A stretch of 64,000 nt of DNA, taken from an uncultured Collinsella sp. Its GTDB lineage: Bacteria; Actinomycetota; Coriobacteriia; Coriobacteriales; Coriobacteriaceae. Below are positions 15,693 through 24,186 of this stretch, one piece after another. Both the position numbers and the translations under genes were made by a program. The notes below the pieces were generated by a model. That model was not told the origin of the DNA. It searched no databases and was given only the letters and a program-made list of their open reading frames with translations. Within the stretch, counting starts at the first letter, position 1; each line of letters begins with the position of its first letter. Where the stretch lies: contig CATYSO010000001.1 in NCBI GenBank assembly GCA_958412345.1, positions 162,618 to 226,617 on the forward strand, in the 5' to 3' direction.

Positions 15693-18263
15693 ATGGCGGC
15701 ATACGACAACCATGTGCTTCCGTTCTTGTGGCTCAAGGGCGAGGCGCACGAGACGATTACCGAATACTTGGAGCAGATCGCCGGTGCGGACATCCGCGAG
15801 GTCTGCCTCGAATCGCGCACGCATCCCGAGTTTTGTCGCGACGGCTGGTGGGCTGACCTGCGTTTTATCATCGGCGAGTGCAAGCGCTTGGGGTTGAAGA
15901 TCTGGCTACTCGACGACGCCCATTTCCCCACGGGCTACGCCAACGGCGCGCTTGCGGGCGAGAACGTCGACCCCGCGCTTAAGAAGACCGTGCTCAAACA
16001 TCGCACGGTTACGGTCGTTGGTCCCCAGCCGTCCACGGTCATCAAGCTCGGCAATCTTATGGATCCCACGGAGCGCTTTGTGGGCGCGGCGACTTTCGAC
16101 GCCGCCGGCGCACCGCTCAATCTTGAGATCACTCTTGAGCAGACCGACGGCGGCACCCCCGATCGCCTGCGTTTTGACGCGCCCGCCGGCATCACCACCG
16201 TCGAGCTCTACGTCACCAGCCAAAAAACCGGCTTTCGCGATGAGTACATCAACATGGTCGACGCCGATTCGTGCCGTATGCTCATCGACGCCGTCTACGA
16301 GCCCACGTTTGCGCATCTGGGCGACGAATTCGGCCGCACCATCCTGGGCTTCTTTACCGATGAGCCCGGATTTATGAACGAAAAGGGAACCACCCTCGAC
16401 GACGCCTCTACCAGCAGCTTTATCGGAAGAGGCGACCTGGCGCTGCCGTGGTCGGACGAGCTTGCCAGCCGTTTGCACGAGGCGTTGGGCGCGAGCTGGC
16501 TTGCCGAGCTGCGCGGCCTTTGGACGCGCGAGGCAGATGGTGCCCGAGTCCGTCACACCTACATGGACATTGCCACGCAACTCTACCGCACCTGCTTTGA
16601 CGAGCAGATTGGCGACTGGTGCCGTGAGCACGGCGTCATGCACATCGGGCATGTGATTGAGGACAAAAGCTGCCACACGCGCCTGGGCCAGGGCGCCGGG
16701 CACTACTTCCGCGCGGTCGCCGGGCAGGATATGGCAGGCATCGACGTTGTCATCAACCAGCTCGTCCCCGGCATCGACCACGAGTGCTACAGCTACTTCC
16801 ACGGCGCGTGGAACATGGAGTTCTTTACCTACGCGCTTGCCAAGCTGGGCTCTTCGGCCGCACGTCTCGACCCAAAAAAGCAGGGGCGCTGCATGGCCGA
16901 GGTCTTTGGCGCCTTCGGCTGGCACGAGGGCCTTCGCGAGATGAAATGGATCGCCGACCACATGCTCGTCCGCGGTATTAACTGGTTTACGCCGCACGCA
17001 TTTAGCATGGCGCCCTTCCCCGATTGGGACTGCCCGCCGCACTTTTACGCGCACGGCAACAATCCGCAGTGGCCGCACTTTGGGCAGCTCATGAGCTATA
17101 TGAACCGTACGGCAACGCTGCTTTCGAGAGGCAGCGCCGCGCGTCCCGTCGCCATCCTGTACCACGCCGATGCCGAGTGGGCCGGCAGCGCCATGCCTAT
17201 CGAGCGCGTGGCTGCCGAGCTCACGCGCGCGCAGATCGACTTTGATTTTGTGCCTGCCGAGGCTTTTGAGGATGAGGACCGTTACGAGGTTTCGATTGCC
17301 GATGGAATGCTTACCGTAAACGATTGTCGTTACCAGGCGTTTGTTATGCCAAGAGCTTCATTTATTGGCTCGGCGACGGCGCAGGCCGCAAGGCGCATGA
17401 TGGATGCGGGAGTTATGGTCCTCGCCGTCGACGAGGTGCCGAGCGCGCTTTACGACGCCGATGGCGTGGTTGAACTGGGTGAACTTGCAGCGACTCCGCT
17501 TGCCGATATGGCGGGCGTGCTGGCGAGCGTTGGGCTGCAGACGGTTGTCACCGACACGCCCCAGCCCTGGTTGCGCGTGCTTCGCTACGAGCACGCCGGC
17601 GAGACCTACGTCATGCTGGTCAACGAACACCCGCACGAGCGCATCGACTGCACAGTTAAACTCGCGCAGGGCGAGCGACTTTGCGGCACGCGCCTCGACC
17701 TGTTGAACGGCACCGATCCCGTTGCGTTTGACGGAGCGCTTGAGCTCGCACCCTTCGAGAGCTGCCTCGTTGCCTTGGAGACGGACGGCGAGCTTGAGTC
17801 CAGGGACGGCGCGGACATGGGCTCGAGCGATGCGCTCGCCCTCGACATCAACGGACCTTGGACCGTCGCCCTCTCCCCTGCCAGCAGCGGAACCTTTGGC
17901 GCCCCGCAGGAACTCGAGCACTTGTGCAATCTCACTGCCGAGCGATTCCCCGATGCATGCGGGACGTTCCGCTATCGCACATTGTTCGAGCTGGCGAACG
18001 ATCTTGCCGATGCCACAATCGACCTGGGAGATGTCTACGAAGTCGCGACACTTACGCTCGATGGACACCAACTCGGCACACGCATCTGTCCGCCCTATCG
18101 CTTTGCCATCAACCAGCTTGCTGCCGGCACGCACGAACTCACCGTCGACGTCATCAACACGCTCGATCATGCGATTCCCGACATCTTCGCCCTCACCGAA
18201 CCCATCGCCCCGAGCGGCATCCTCGGTCCCGTTACCCTTTGCGGGCAAAACCTGCCAAAATAA
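15693..18263 (+). CDS. Large glycoside hydrolase, GH106-like, with C-terminal beta-sandwich
   Basis: The ATG at 15693 follows AGAGGAG. The 856-residue protein has no signal peptide. Residues 1-120 carry a pattern (REVCLESRTHPEFCRDGWW, LGLKIWLLDDAHFPTGYANG) typical of large unclassified glycosidases related to GH106 alpha-L-rhamnosidases. FFTDEPGFMNEKG near residue 230 offers a candidate catalytic acid, and the middle region has MHIGHVIEDK and HECYSYFHGAWNMEFF. The C-terminal 150 residues are a galactose-binding-like jelly roll (GPWTVALSPASSG, TFRYRTLFEL, YEVATLTLDGHQLGT). Substrate is unknown; cytoplasmic location implies an imported oligosaccharide. The last codons and the stop lie inside a repeat at 18249-18285. 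An RpiR regulator follows after 42 bases. Confidence 0.78.
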   Translation: MAAYDNHVLPFLWLKGEAHETITEYLEQIAGADIREVCLESRTHPEFCRDGWWADLRFIIGECKRLGLKIWLLDDAHFPTGYANGALAGENVDPALKKTVLKHRTVTVVGPQPSTVIKLGNLMDPTERFVGAATFDAAGAPLNLEITLEQTDGGTPDRLRFDAPAGITTVELYVTSQKTGFRDEYINMVDADSCRMLIDAVYEPTFAHLGDEFGRTILGFFTDEPGFMNEKGTTLDDASTSSFIGRGDLALPWSDELASRLHEALGASWLAELRGLWTREADGARVRHTYMDIATQLYRTCFDEQIGDWCREHGVMHIGHVIEDKSCHTRLGQGAGHYFRAVAGQDMAGIDVVINQLVPGIDHECYSYFHGAWNMEFFTYALAKLGSSAARLDPKKQGRCMAEVFGAFGWHEGLREMKWIADHMLVRGINWFTPHAFSMAPFPDWDCPPHFYAHGNNPQWPHFGQLMSYMNRTATLLSRGSAARPVAILYHADAEWAGSAMPIERVAAELTRAQIDFDFVPAEAFEDEDRYEVSIADGMLTVNDCRYQAFVMPRASFIGSATAQAARRMMDAGVMVLAVDEVPSALYDADGVVELGELAATPLADMAGVLASVGLQTVVTDTPQPWLRVLRYEHAGETYVMLVNEHPHERIDCTVKLAQGERLCGTRLDLLNGTDPVAFDGALELAPFESCLVALETDGELESRDGADMGSSDALALDINGPWTVALSPASSGTFGAPQELEHLCNLTAERFPDACGTFRYRTLFELANDLADATIDLGDVYEVATLTLDGHQLGTRICPPYRFAINQLAAGTHELTVDVINTLDHAIPDIFALTEPIAPSGILGPVTLCGQNLPK

Positions 18264-18285
18264 GCCTGTCCCTTTTTGGCAGATT
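18249..18285. repeat. GGGACAGG-loop hairpin repeat overlapping a stop codon
   Basis: Arms AACCTGCCAAAA and TTTTTGGCAGATT surround a loop with the complement of GGGACAGG. This unit is inverted relative to the one at 14533. Its first 15 bases encode the last residues (NLPK) and the TAA stop of the large glycosidase. Confidence 0.85.
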
Positions 18286-18305
18286 TGTTGAGTGTGGGAG
18301 TTCGC

Positions 18306-19160
18306 ATGGATATCAAACGCAAGATTTCCGAGGCACAGGGCCTTACCCCTACCGAGCAACAACTCGGCATCTCGGCCCTTGCCATGGGCGAAGACGTCCG
18401 CGGACTCTCCATCAAGGAATTTGCCGCCCGCACCAATGTTTCGGTCGCGAGCGTGCACCGCTTTTGCAAAAAGCTCGGCCTCGAGGGATTCAAAGACCTC
18501 AAGGTCGAGCTCATCCGTCAGGCAGCCGAAGCGGGTAACCGGCGCGACGTGGACATCAACTTTCCCTTCGATGCCACGTCCACTCCTGCGCAGGTGATGG
18601 AGCGCATGGAAAGGCTCTACCAGACCACCTTGGCCGAAACGCAGGAGCTGCTCGACCCCGCACAGCTCGACTACGCCGCCAAGCTCGTCATGCGCGCCGG
18701 CACCGTGGACATCTACACGGGCTCGCACAACCTCTATCCAGCGGGAATGTTCCACGATCGTCTGCTTTCCGCCGGTAAGCGCGCGACGTGCTACGGCGGC
18801 ATCGAGGCCCAGGTGCGCACGGCGCTCACCTCGGGCCCCGACCATGTGGCAATCGTCATTTCCTACAGCGGCCTTGCCCCCAACTTCAAGGAAATCTTGC
18901 CGATCCTCAGTAGTCGGCATGTCCCGGTCATCGTCATCGGCACACCATACTGCGCCCGCATTCACCCCGGCTTTGCCGCCTATCTCATGGTGAGCGACCA
19001 CGAGAGCATGACGCACCGCATCACGCAGTTTGCCAGCCACATCGCCGTGCAGTACGTGCTCGATTCGCTCTATAGCAGCTACTTTGCCAAAGATTTCGCC
19101 CGCTGCTCCGAGTTCCTCGAGCGATTGTTTCCCTACACCCGCCTGCCCGGGCTTAAGTAG
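18306..19160 (+). CDS. RpiR-family transcriptional regulator (HTH plus SIS domain)
   Basis: The ATG at 18306 follows GGGAG. The 284-residue protein has an N-terminal RpiR helix-turn-helix (GLSIKEFAARTNVSVASVHRFCKKLGLEGFKDLKVEL, about residues 35-75) and a SIS sugar-phosphate binding domain (about 115-260, VDIYTGSHN, VAIVISYSGLAPNFKEIL). RpiR proteins sense phosphosugars. Its position 42 bases after the large glycosidase suggests it regulates that gene or its pathway. Confidence 0.92.
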   Translation: MDIKRKISEAQGLTPTEQQLGISALAMGEDVRGLSIKEFAARTNVSVASVHRFCKKLGLEGFKDLKVELIRQAAEAGNRRDVDINFPFDATSTPAQVMERMERLYQTTLAETQELLDPAQLDYAAKLVMRAGTVDIYTGSHNLYPAGMFHDRLLSAGKRATCYGGIEAQVRTALTSGPDHVAIVISYSGLAPNFKEILPILSSRHVPVIVIGTPYCARIHPGFAAYLMVSDHESMTHRITQFASHIAVQYVLDSLYSSYFAKDFARCSEFLERLFPYTRLPGLK

Positions 19161-19194
19161 CGACGAGCGTGGATTTTTGGACACTCGAATAACG

Positions 19195-19258
19195 AGCGTG
19201 GATAATCTCCCACTTTGGGCCCGCACACAGGCCAAAAACGGGAGATTATCCACACTCA
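19195..19258. repeat. Inverted repeat downstream of RpiR gene
   Basis: GAGCGTGGATAATCTCCC (19195-19212) pairs with GGGAGATTATCCACACTC (19241-19258) with one mismatch over a 28-base loop. A short decayed relative (GAGCGTGGATTTTTGGACACTC) lies at 19166-19187. It may end rpiR transcription. Confidence 0.75.
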
Positions 19259-19275
19259 TTTTGCGGGTAGTCGTT

Positions 19276-19505
19276 GGGAGTGTCCCGAGGTGCTGGCAGA
19301 AAAGGAACGTCCCCAAGTGCCGCATCCGGAGCAAGACGACGCCGCAGGTAGAGGACGGACAGCGAGCGGGTCGCATTTGAGACAAGGTGACGTGAAACGA
19401 AAGGGCGCTGACCTTCTGGTCGCGCCCTTGAAGTTGAACGTCAGATTGTCCAAATGCGGCCCGCGCAGCGTCGAGCAGTTACGGCGTTTGGTAAAACGCC
19501 GTAAC
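19276..19505. repeat. Composite structured element, copy B
   Basis: Same order as copy A at 11230-11464: GGGAGTGTCCC / GGAACGTCCCCAAGTGCCG, then the identical block GCAGGTAGAGGACGGACAG, then helices. Helix 1 pairs GCGGGTCGCATTTG with CAAATGCGGCCCGC (one G-T pair), has a bulged A, then GACAA with TTGTC. The inner hairpin is AAGGGCGC / GCGCCCTT, capped by the same GACC-TTCT-GGTC. The last hairpin at 19478-19505 is GTTACGGCGTTT / AAACGCCGTAAC, with a paired G-to-A and C-to-T change relative to copy A. It touches the stop codon of leftward pyrE. Confidence 0.85.
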
Positions 19506-20185
19506 TAACGAACTCCGTACTGCTCGTAGTAGGCATCGATGGCGGCCTTGAGCTCGTCATCGATGACGACCTTGCCGTCGATCTCGTGGTTGTAGAGAGT
19601 CTCGACGACCTCGGCCATGGAGACGATGCTCGCGACGGGGAAACCGTACTTGGCCTCGATCTCCTTCTGCGCGGTGGTCACGCCACCCTTGCCGACCTCC
19701 ATGCGGTTGAGGGACACGATCAGGCCCTTGATCTCGACATCGGCGGCAGCCTTGACCTTGGGATAGGTCTCGTCGATGGACTTGCCGCTGGTGGTAACGT
19801 CCTCGACCATGATCACGCGGTCGCCGTCCTGGGGCTCGTAGCCCAGCAGGTTACCCTTGTCGGCGCCGTGGTCCTTGGCCTCCTTGCGGTCGCAGCAGTA
19901 CTTGACCTCCTTGCCGTACAGCTCGTGGTAGGCAATGGCGGTCACGACTGCCAGCGGAATACCCTTGTAGGCAGGCCCGAACAGCACGTCAAAGTCGTCG
20001 CCAAAGTTATCGTGGATGGCCTGGGCGTAATACTCGCCCAGCTTCTTGAGCTGATAGCCCGTCACGTAGGCGCCGGCGTTCATAAAGAACGGGGACTGAC
20101 GGCCGCTCTTGAGCGTAAAGCTGCCGAACTTAAGAACGTCGGACTCGACCATAAACTTGATGAACTCTTGCTTGTAAGCCTCCAT
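19505..20185 (-). CDS. pyrE: Orotate phosphoribosyltransferase
   Basis: The start at 20185 (MEAYKQEFIKFMVESDVLKF) follows GAGAGGAG; the frame is open upstream without a site. The 226-residue protein has the PRPP-binding motif VIMVEDVTTSGKS, the LKSGRQSPFFMNAG motif and VLFGPAYKGIPLA. It makes OMP from orotate and PRPP in pyrimidine synthesis. The gene stands apart from other pyr genes here and is followed by composite element copy B. Confidence 0.95.
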   Translation of the reverse strand: MEAYKQEFIKFMVESDVLKFGSFTLKSGRQSPFFMNAGAYVTGYQLKKLGEYYAQAIHDNFGDDFDVLFGPAYKGIPLAVVTAIAYHELYGKEVKYCCDRKEAKDHGADKGNLLGYEPQDGDRVIMVEDVTTSGKSIDETYPKVKAAADVEIKGLIVSLNRMEVGKGGVTTAQKEIEAKYGFPVASIVSMAEVVETLYNHEIDGKVVIDDELKAAIDAYYEQYGVR

Positions 20186-20411
20186 GCGGGCTCCTCTCGT
20201 AATCGCGTACGTGCCCTCCAGTTTAGCGCAGGCGGAGCGTCGCTGCGGGCGCGCTTTGAAGCCACGACACTCTGTAAGGACTTTGTCAGGGGCGATGGTT
20301 TTCCGAACAACGGGGTTGACACGGCAAACCCCCCTCGTCAAGAATACCGGCGGATTGACACGGGTACGAGATACCCAAAGCGCGCTGCGCCCGTCCATAA
20401 GGAGGTGTGCC
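20186..20411 (+). promoter_or_regulatory. Promoter and leader region of the Mg2+ ATPase
   Basis: The long region between pyrE and the ATPase contains two TTGACACGG copies (20316 and 20355). The first TTGACA (20316-20321) is followed after 18-19 bases by AAGAATA, a weak -10. The second has no good -10. This fits a transcript that includes the short leader frame at 20412. Confidence 0.4.
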
Positions 20412-20483
20412 ATGGAAGGCAGTCATAGTCGAAAAACCTGCATGTCGCCCTCGGCACGCCGCGAGGATTCCGTATTCGCATAA
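20412..20483 (+). CDS. Possible leader peptide of the Mg2+ ATPase gene
   Basis: A 23-codon frame (starting MEGSHSRKTCMSPSARRED) begins 5 bases after the very strong ribosome binding site AAGGAGGTG and ends 140 bases before the ATPase start. Leader peptides upstream of mgtA are known in enterobacteria (MgtL, Pro-rich, Mg2+-sensing), but this one has one Pro only and no sequence likeness that I can see. Translation is suggested by the ribosome binding site alone. Function as a regulatory leader is inference. Confidence 0.45.
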   Translation: MEGSHSRKTCMSPSARREDSVFA

Positions 20484-20504
20484 GCGTCACGAACCGATCG
20501 TCAA

Positions 20505-20541
20505 AACCACCACAAAGGCACCTGTCCCCTTTGTGGCGGTT
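20505..20541. repeat. AACCACCACAAAGG hairpin repeat
   Basis: AACCACCACAAAGG pairs with CCTTTGTGGCGGTT around CACCTGTCC. It belongs to a family also found at 23427, 27156, 46039 and 46329, all with a GGACAGG-type loop. This copy lies between the short leader frame and the ATPase start, so it is likely in the mRNA leader. Confidence 0.85.
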
Positions 20542-20623
20542 CGCGAGCTTGGCGTGAGCGACATCTAGGTTTTTTGAAGCACATACGACACGTACGCTAA
20601 CTCCCTTCAACAAGGAGGACCCT

Positions 20624-23392
20624 ATGCTGATGCTCAAAACCGCCACGGTACTCGAAGCTATCTCCAAGCGCCGCCGCACGGCGCGCCCTGCCGCTCACAC
20701 CGGCCTGTCCAAGAACACCATTTTCGCCGCCACCCATAGCGCCGAGGACGCCCTCGTGCTGCTTGACGCCAGGGCTGGCGGACTCGGTACCGAGCACGCC
20801 GCCGAGCGCCTAGACGCCATCGGCCCCAACACCATCGAGGCGCCGACCAAGACACTCGTCCGCCGCATCGCCGACGCGTTCATCGACCCCTTCGCCGGCA
20901 TCCTCGCCGCGCTCGCGCTGGTCTCGCTCTACATCGACGTGCTCGCCGTGCCCGAGCCCCAGCGCGACCCCTCCACGGTCATCGTTATCGGCATCATGCT
21001 GCTGGTATCGGGCGGCATGAAGTTTATCCAGGAAGCCCGCAGCGGCAATGCGGCCGAGGCCCTCAAGGATCTGGTCTCCAACACCTGCTGTGCCCTGCGC
21101 GACGGCGAGCGTATCGAGATCCCCTTCGACGAGCTCGTCCCCGGCGATGTGATCCGTCTCTCTGCCGGCGACATGGTGCCGGCCGATGCCCGCATCATCA
21201 CCGCGCGCGACCTGTTTGTGATCGAGTCCGCACTCACCGGCGAGAGTGAGGCTATCGAGAAGACCGCTGTCATCACCGTCGTCGAGGGCGCCGACGGCTC
21301 CGCACTGCCGCTCTCTGCCTGCAAAAACATCGTCTTTACCGGCACCTCCGTGCAAAACGGCACCGCTATGGCACTTGTCGTAGCCACCGGCTCGGACACT
21401 TACCTGGGCGGCATCGCCAAGATGCTCAACGGGCGCGGCGAGAAGAGCGCGTTTGACCGCGGCGTCTCGAGCGTCTCCATGTTGCTCGTACGCCTCATGC
21501 TCGTTATGGCGCCGGCCGTCTTTGCCATCAACGCCGCCACCAAGGGCAACGTCATCGACGCGCTGCTGTTCGCCACGAGCGTGGCCGTGGGCATCACGCC
21601 GCAGATGCTGCCCGTCATCGTGACCACGAGCCTGTCGCAGGGCGCCAAGGACCTCGCCCGTCGCCAGGTCATCGTCAAGGAACTACCTGCAATCCAAAAC
21701 CTGGGCGCCATGGACGTACTGTGCTGCGACAAGACCGGCACCCTCACCGAGGACCGTATCGTTCTCGAGCGCTATCTCAACACCGACGGTAACGAGGACG
21801 CGCGCGTGCTGCGCCATGCGTTTTTGAACAGCTTCTTCCAGACCGGCCTCAAGAACCTCATCGACCTGGCCGTGATCGACCGCGCCGACGTGACCCCTTC
21901 GGTCGTCGTGCCCGATTCCATGCTGGGCCAGAGCCTGCGCGACCGCTACACCAAGGTCGACGAGGTGCCCTTCGACTTCTCGCGCCGTCGCCTGAGCGTG
22001 GTTGTCGCCGATGCCCAAGGCAAGACCCAGATGGTCACCAAGGGCGCTGCCGAGGAAATGCTCGAGATTTGCTCCTTTGTCGAGGCCGACGGCACCGCCC
22101 AGCCGCTTACCGACGAGAAACTAGCCCAGATTCGCAAGCAAGTGGCAGGGCTCAACGCCGAAGGCCTGCGCGTGATCGCCGTGGCACAGAAGACCAACCC
22201 GCGCACTGTGGGCGAGTTTGGCATCGCCGACGAGTGCGACATGGTGCTGATGGGCTTTTTGGCCTTCCTCGATCCACCCAAAGCAAGTGCCGCGGGCGCC
22301 GTCGCCACCCTCGAGGCCAAGGGCGTGGCGGTCAAGGTCCTGACCGGCGACAACGACCGCGTCGCCGCCACCGTCTGCGAGCAAATCGGCATCGACGCGA
22401 GCAACGTTCTGCTGGGCTCCGAGATCGACGCGCTCGACGACGCCGAGCTGGCGGAGCGCGCCGAGCAGACGCATCTCTTTGCCAAGCTCTCGCCGCTGCA
22501 GAAGGCGCGCCTGGTGCGCGTCATGCGCGAGGTGCTCGGCCATACCGTGGGCTTTATGGGCGACGGCATCAACGACGCCGCCGCCATGCGCGCGAGCGAC
22601 TGCGGCATCTCGGTCGACTCTGCCGTCGACATCGCCAAGGAATCCGCCGATATCATCCTGCTCCAGAAGGACCTGGGCGTGCTCGAGCGCGGCATCATCG
22701 AAGGTCGTCGCACCTACGGCAACCTGCTCAAGTACCTCAAGACCACGGTGAGCTCCAACTTTGGCAACGTGCTGTCCGTGACTGTCGCGAGCCTGTTCCT
22801 GCCGTTTTTGCCCATGAGCGCCCTTCAGCTAGTGCTGCTGTCGCTGGTCTACGAGATCGTGTGCATCGCACTGCCGTGGGACACCGTCGACGATGCCTGG
22901 ACTGCCCGTCCGCGTGCCTGGGACGCCGCGTCCATCAAGGGTTTCATGCTCGAACTGGGCCCTGTGAGCTCGCTGTTTGACATCGTGACCTTCGCCGCGC
23001 TCTTCTTTGTGGTGTGCCCCGCCGCCGTGGGCGCAAGCTGGTCGGAGCTTGCTGCCGCGGGCAACGTCGCAGGCATGGCGACCTTTGCGGCAATGTTCCA
23101 GAGCGGCTGGTTTGTCGAGTCCATGTGGTCGCAGACGCTCGTGATTCACATGCTGCGCTCCCCGCGACTGCCGAGCCCGCGCGATCACGCCGCCCCCGCC
23201 CTGTGCACGCTCACCGTGCTAGGGCTGGCGCTTGTCACCTGGCTGCCAGCAAGCCCCATCGCCGACGCGCTGGGCCTCATGCCGCTGCCGGCGAGCTTCT
23301 TTGTGCTGCTTATCGGCATCGTCGCCGCCTACATCGCGCTCACTCAGCTGGCAAAGTGCCGCTACATTGCCCGCCACGGCGAGCTGCTTTAG
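20624..23392 (+). CDS. mgtA: Magnesium-importing P-type ATPase
   Basis: The 922-residue protein starts after AAGGAGGA. It has the P-type ATPase hallmarks: actuator motif LTGESEAIE, phosphorylation site CCDKTGTLTED (Asp369), KGAAEEML in the nucleotide domain, TGDN and GDGINDAAAMRASDCGISVD. Around ten membrane helices are spread as in type P3B. The N-terminal region with an Arg-rich tail and the TM segment VGITPQMLPVIVTTSLSQGA match MgtA/MgtB. It imports Mg2+ into the cytoplasm. Control is probably at the leader level (long 5-prime region with a short frame and a hairpin). Confidence 0.93.
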   Translation: MLMLKTATVLEAISKRRRTARPAAHTGLSKNTIFAATHSAEDALVLLDARAGGLGTEHAAERLDAIGPNTIEAPTKTLVRRIADAFIDPFAGILAALALVSLYIDVLAVPEPQRDPSTVIVIGIMLLVSGGMKFIQEARSGNAAEALKDLVSNTCCALRDGERIEIPFDELVPGDVIRLSAGDMVPADARIITARDLFVIESALTGESEAIEKTAVITVVEGADGSALPLSACKNIVFTGTSVQNGTAMALVVATGSDTYLGGIAKMLNGRGEKSAFDRGVSSVSMLLVRLMLVMAPAVFAINAATKGNVIDALLFATSVAVGITPQMLPVIVTTSLSQGAKDLARRQVIVKELPAIQNLGAMDVLCCDKTGTLTEDRIVLERYLNTDGNEDARVLRHAFLNSFFQTGLKNLIDLAVIDRADVTPSVVVPDSMLGQSLRDRYTKVDEVPFDFSRRRLSVVVADAQGKTQMVTKGAAEEMLEICSFVEADGTAQPLTDEKLAQIRKQVAGLNAEGLRVIAVAQKTNPRTVGEFGIADECDMVLMGFLAFLDPPKASAAGAVATLEAKGVAVKVLTGDNDRVAATVCEQIGIDASNVLLGSEIDALDDAELAERAEQTHLFAKLSPLQKARLVRVMREVLGHTVGFMGDGINDAAAMRASDCGISVDSAVDIAKESADIILLQKDLGVLERGIIEGRRTYGNLLKYLKTTVSSNFGNVLSVTVASLFLPFLPMSALQLVLLSLVYEIVCIALPWDTVDDAWTARPRAWDAASIKGFMLELGPVSSLFDIVTFAALFFVVCPAAVGASWSELAAAGNVAGMATFAAMFQSGWFVESMWSQTLVIHMLRSPRLPSPRDHAAPALCTLTVLGLALVTWLPASPIADALGLMPLPASFFVLLIGIVAAYIALTQLAKCRYIARHGELL

Positions 23393-23426
23393 CACGGTGA
23401 GCCGCCACAGTAGACAGCCCAAGGGC

Positions 23427-23467
23427 AAAACCACCACAAAGGTGCCTGTCCCCTTTGTGGTGGTTTT
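23427..23467. repeat. AACCACCACAAAGG hairpin repeat
   Basis: AAAACCACCACAAAGG pairs with CCTTTGTGGTGGTTTT around TGCCTGTCC. It lies between the convergent ends of the ATPase gene and a leftward lipoprotein gene and could serve as a bidirectional terminator, since a run of T or A flanks each side. Confidence 0.88.
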
Positions 23468-23473
23468 GGTGCG

Positions 23474-24151
23474 CTACGAGGCATTGGTCAGGCGGCTCCA
23501 GAGTTCGTCAATATCGATTTGGTCGCCGCCGCTCAGATAACCGGTGTGAATAAAAGACTCACTATAGATATAGATGTCATGCGCGCTGTCGCCATCATCT
23601 TCGGTGTCGTAGGCCGAAATCACGTAACGGCTGCCGTCGAGCGCCTTGACCAGCCAATACACGGAATCGTCGATTGTGCACTTCTCCTGCACTATCGCCG
23701 CATCGCCGATTGCGCCGGTAAGCGCACGATCGCCCGTCGTATAGCCGCCCACCGAGAGCAAAATCGCCACGCTATCGTCTCCGCCGCCCGGCTCAAGTTC
23801 CTCGTACTCGGACTCCGAAAGCGGTATCGCGCTGTTCGCAAGTTCGTCCACGTCATCCGAAATCTTAGAAAAGGTAAAAGCGAAAAGTCCCGCGTCATCG
23901 GCGGCACCGTAGCCCACGCTCTCGCCTTGCCACTCATAATTTTGATGTTTGAGCAGGCGCACCAGATCGGCACCACCCAGGTTGATTGCGGCATAGACCG
24001 TCACGTTGGCATTGTCGTCCACGCAGGCGGCGTCCGCCGTGCTCGCCGCCTTGGCGCCGCCCGTTGTGCCCGAGCAGCCAGCCAGCGCGCAAGCCGCCGC
24101 GCCCGCGCCCGCCACAAAGGCCGCACGGCTCATCGTCATCTCGTTCATCAT
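23474..24151 (-). CDS. Lipoprotein of unknown function
   Basis: The 225-residue protein starts at an ATG that follows GAGGGA. The N-terminus (MSRAAFVAGAGAAACALAGC) is a lipoprotein signal with lipobox LAGC and a Tat-like SRAAF stretch. The mature part has NVTVYAAINLGGADLVRLLKHQNYEWQGE and ends IDIDELWSRLTNAS. The next gene upstream (24187) shares the signal style, the Q-x-Y-x-WQ motif and the C-terminal I-DE-x-W motif, so the two look like diverged tandem paralogues. Function unknown; probably extracytoplasmic. Confidence 0.82.
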   Translation of the reverse strand: MMNEMTMSRAAFVAGAGAAACALAGCSGTTGGAKAASTADAACVDDNANVTVYAAINLGGADLVRLLKHQNYEWQGESVGYGAADDAGLFAFTFSKISDDVDELANSAIPLSESEYEELEPGGGDDSVAILLSVGGYTTGDRALTGAIGDAAIVQEKCTIDDSVYWLVKALDGSRYVISAYDTEDDGDSAHDIYIYSESFIHTGYLSGGDQIDIDELWSRLTNAS

Positions 24152-24186
24152 GTTCGTCCCTCGCTATGATATTGGCCGCATCGCAC

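Noticed and set aside
17358..19385. Open frame of about 675 codons on the minus strand
   Set aside because: It runs opposite the glycosidase and RpiR genes and through repeats, with no domain likeness or ribosome binding site.
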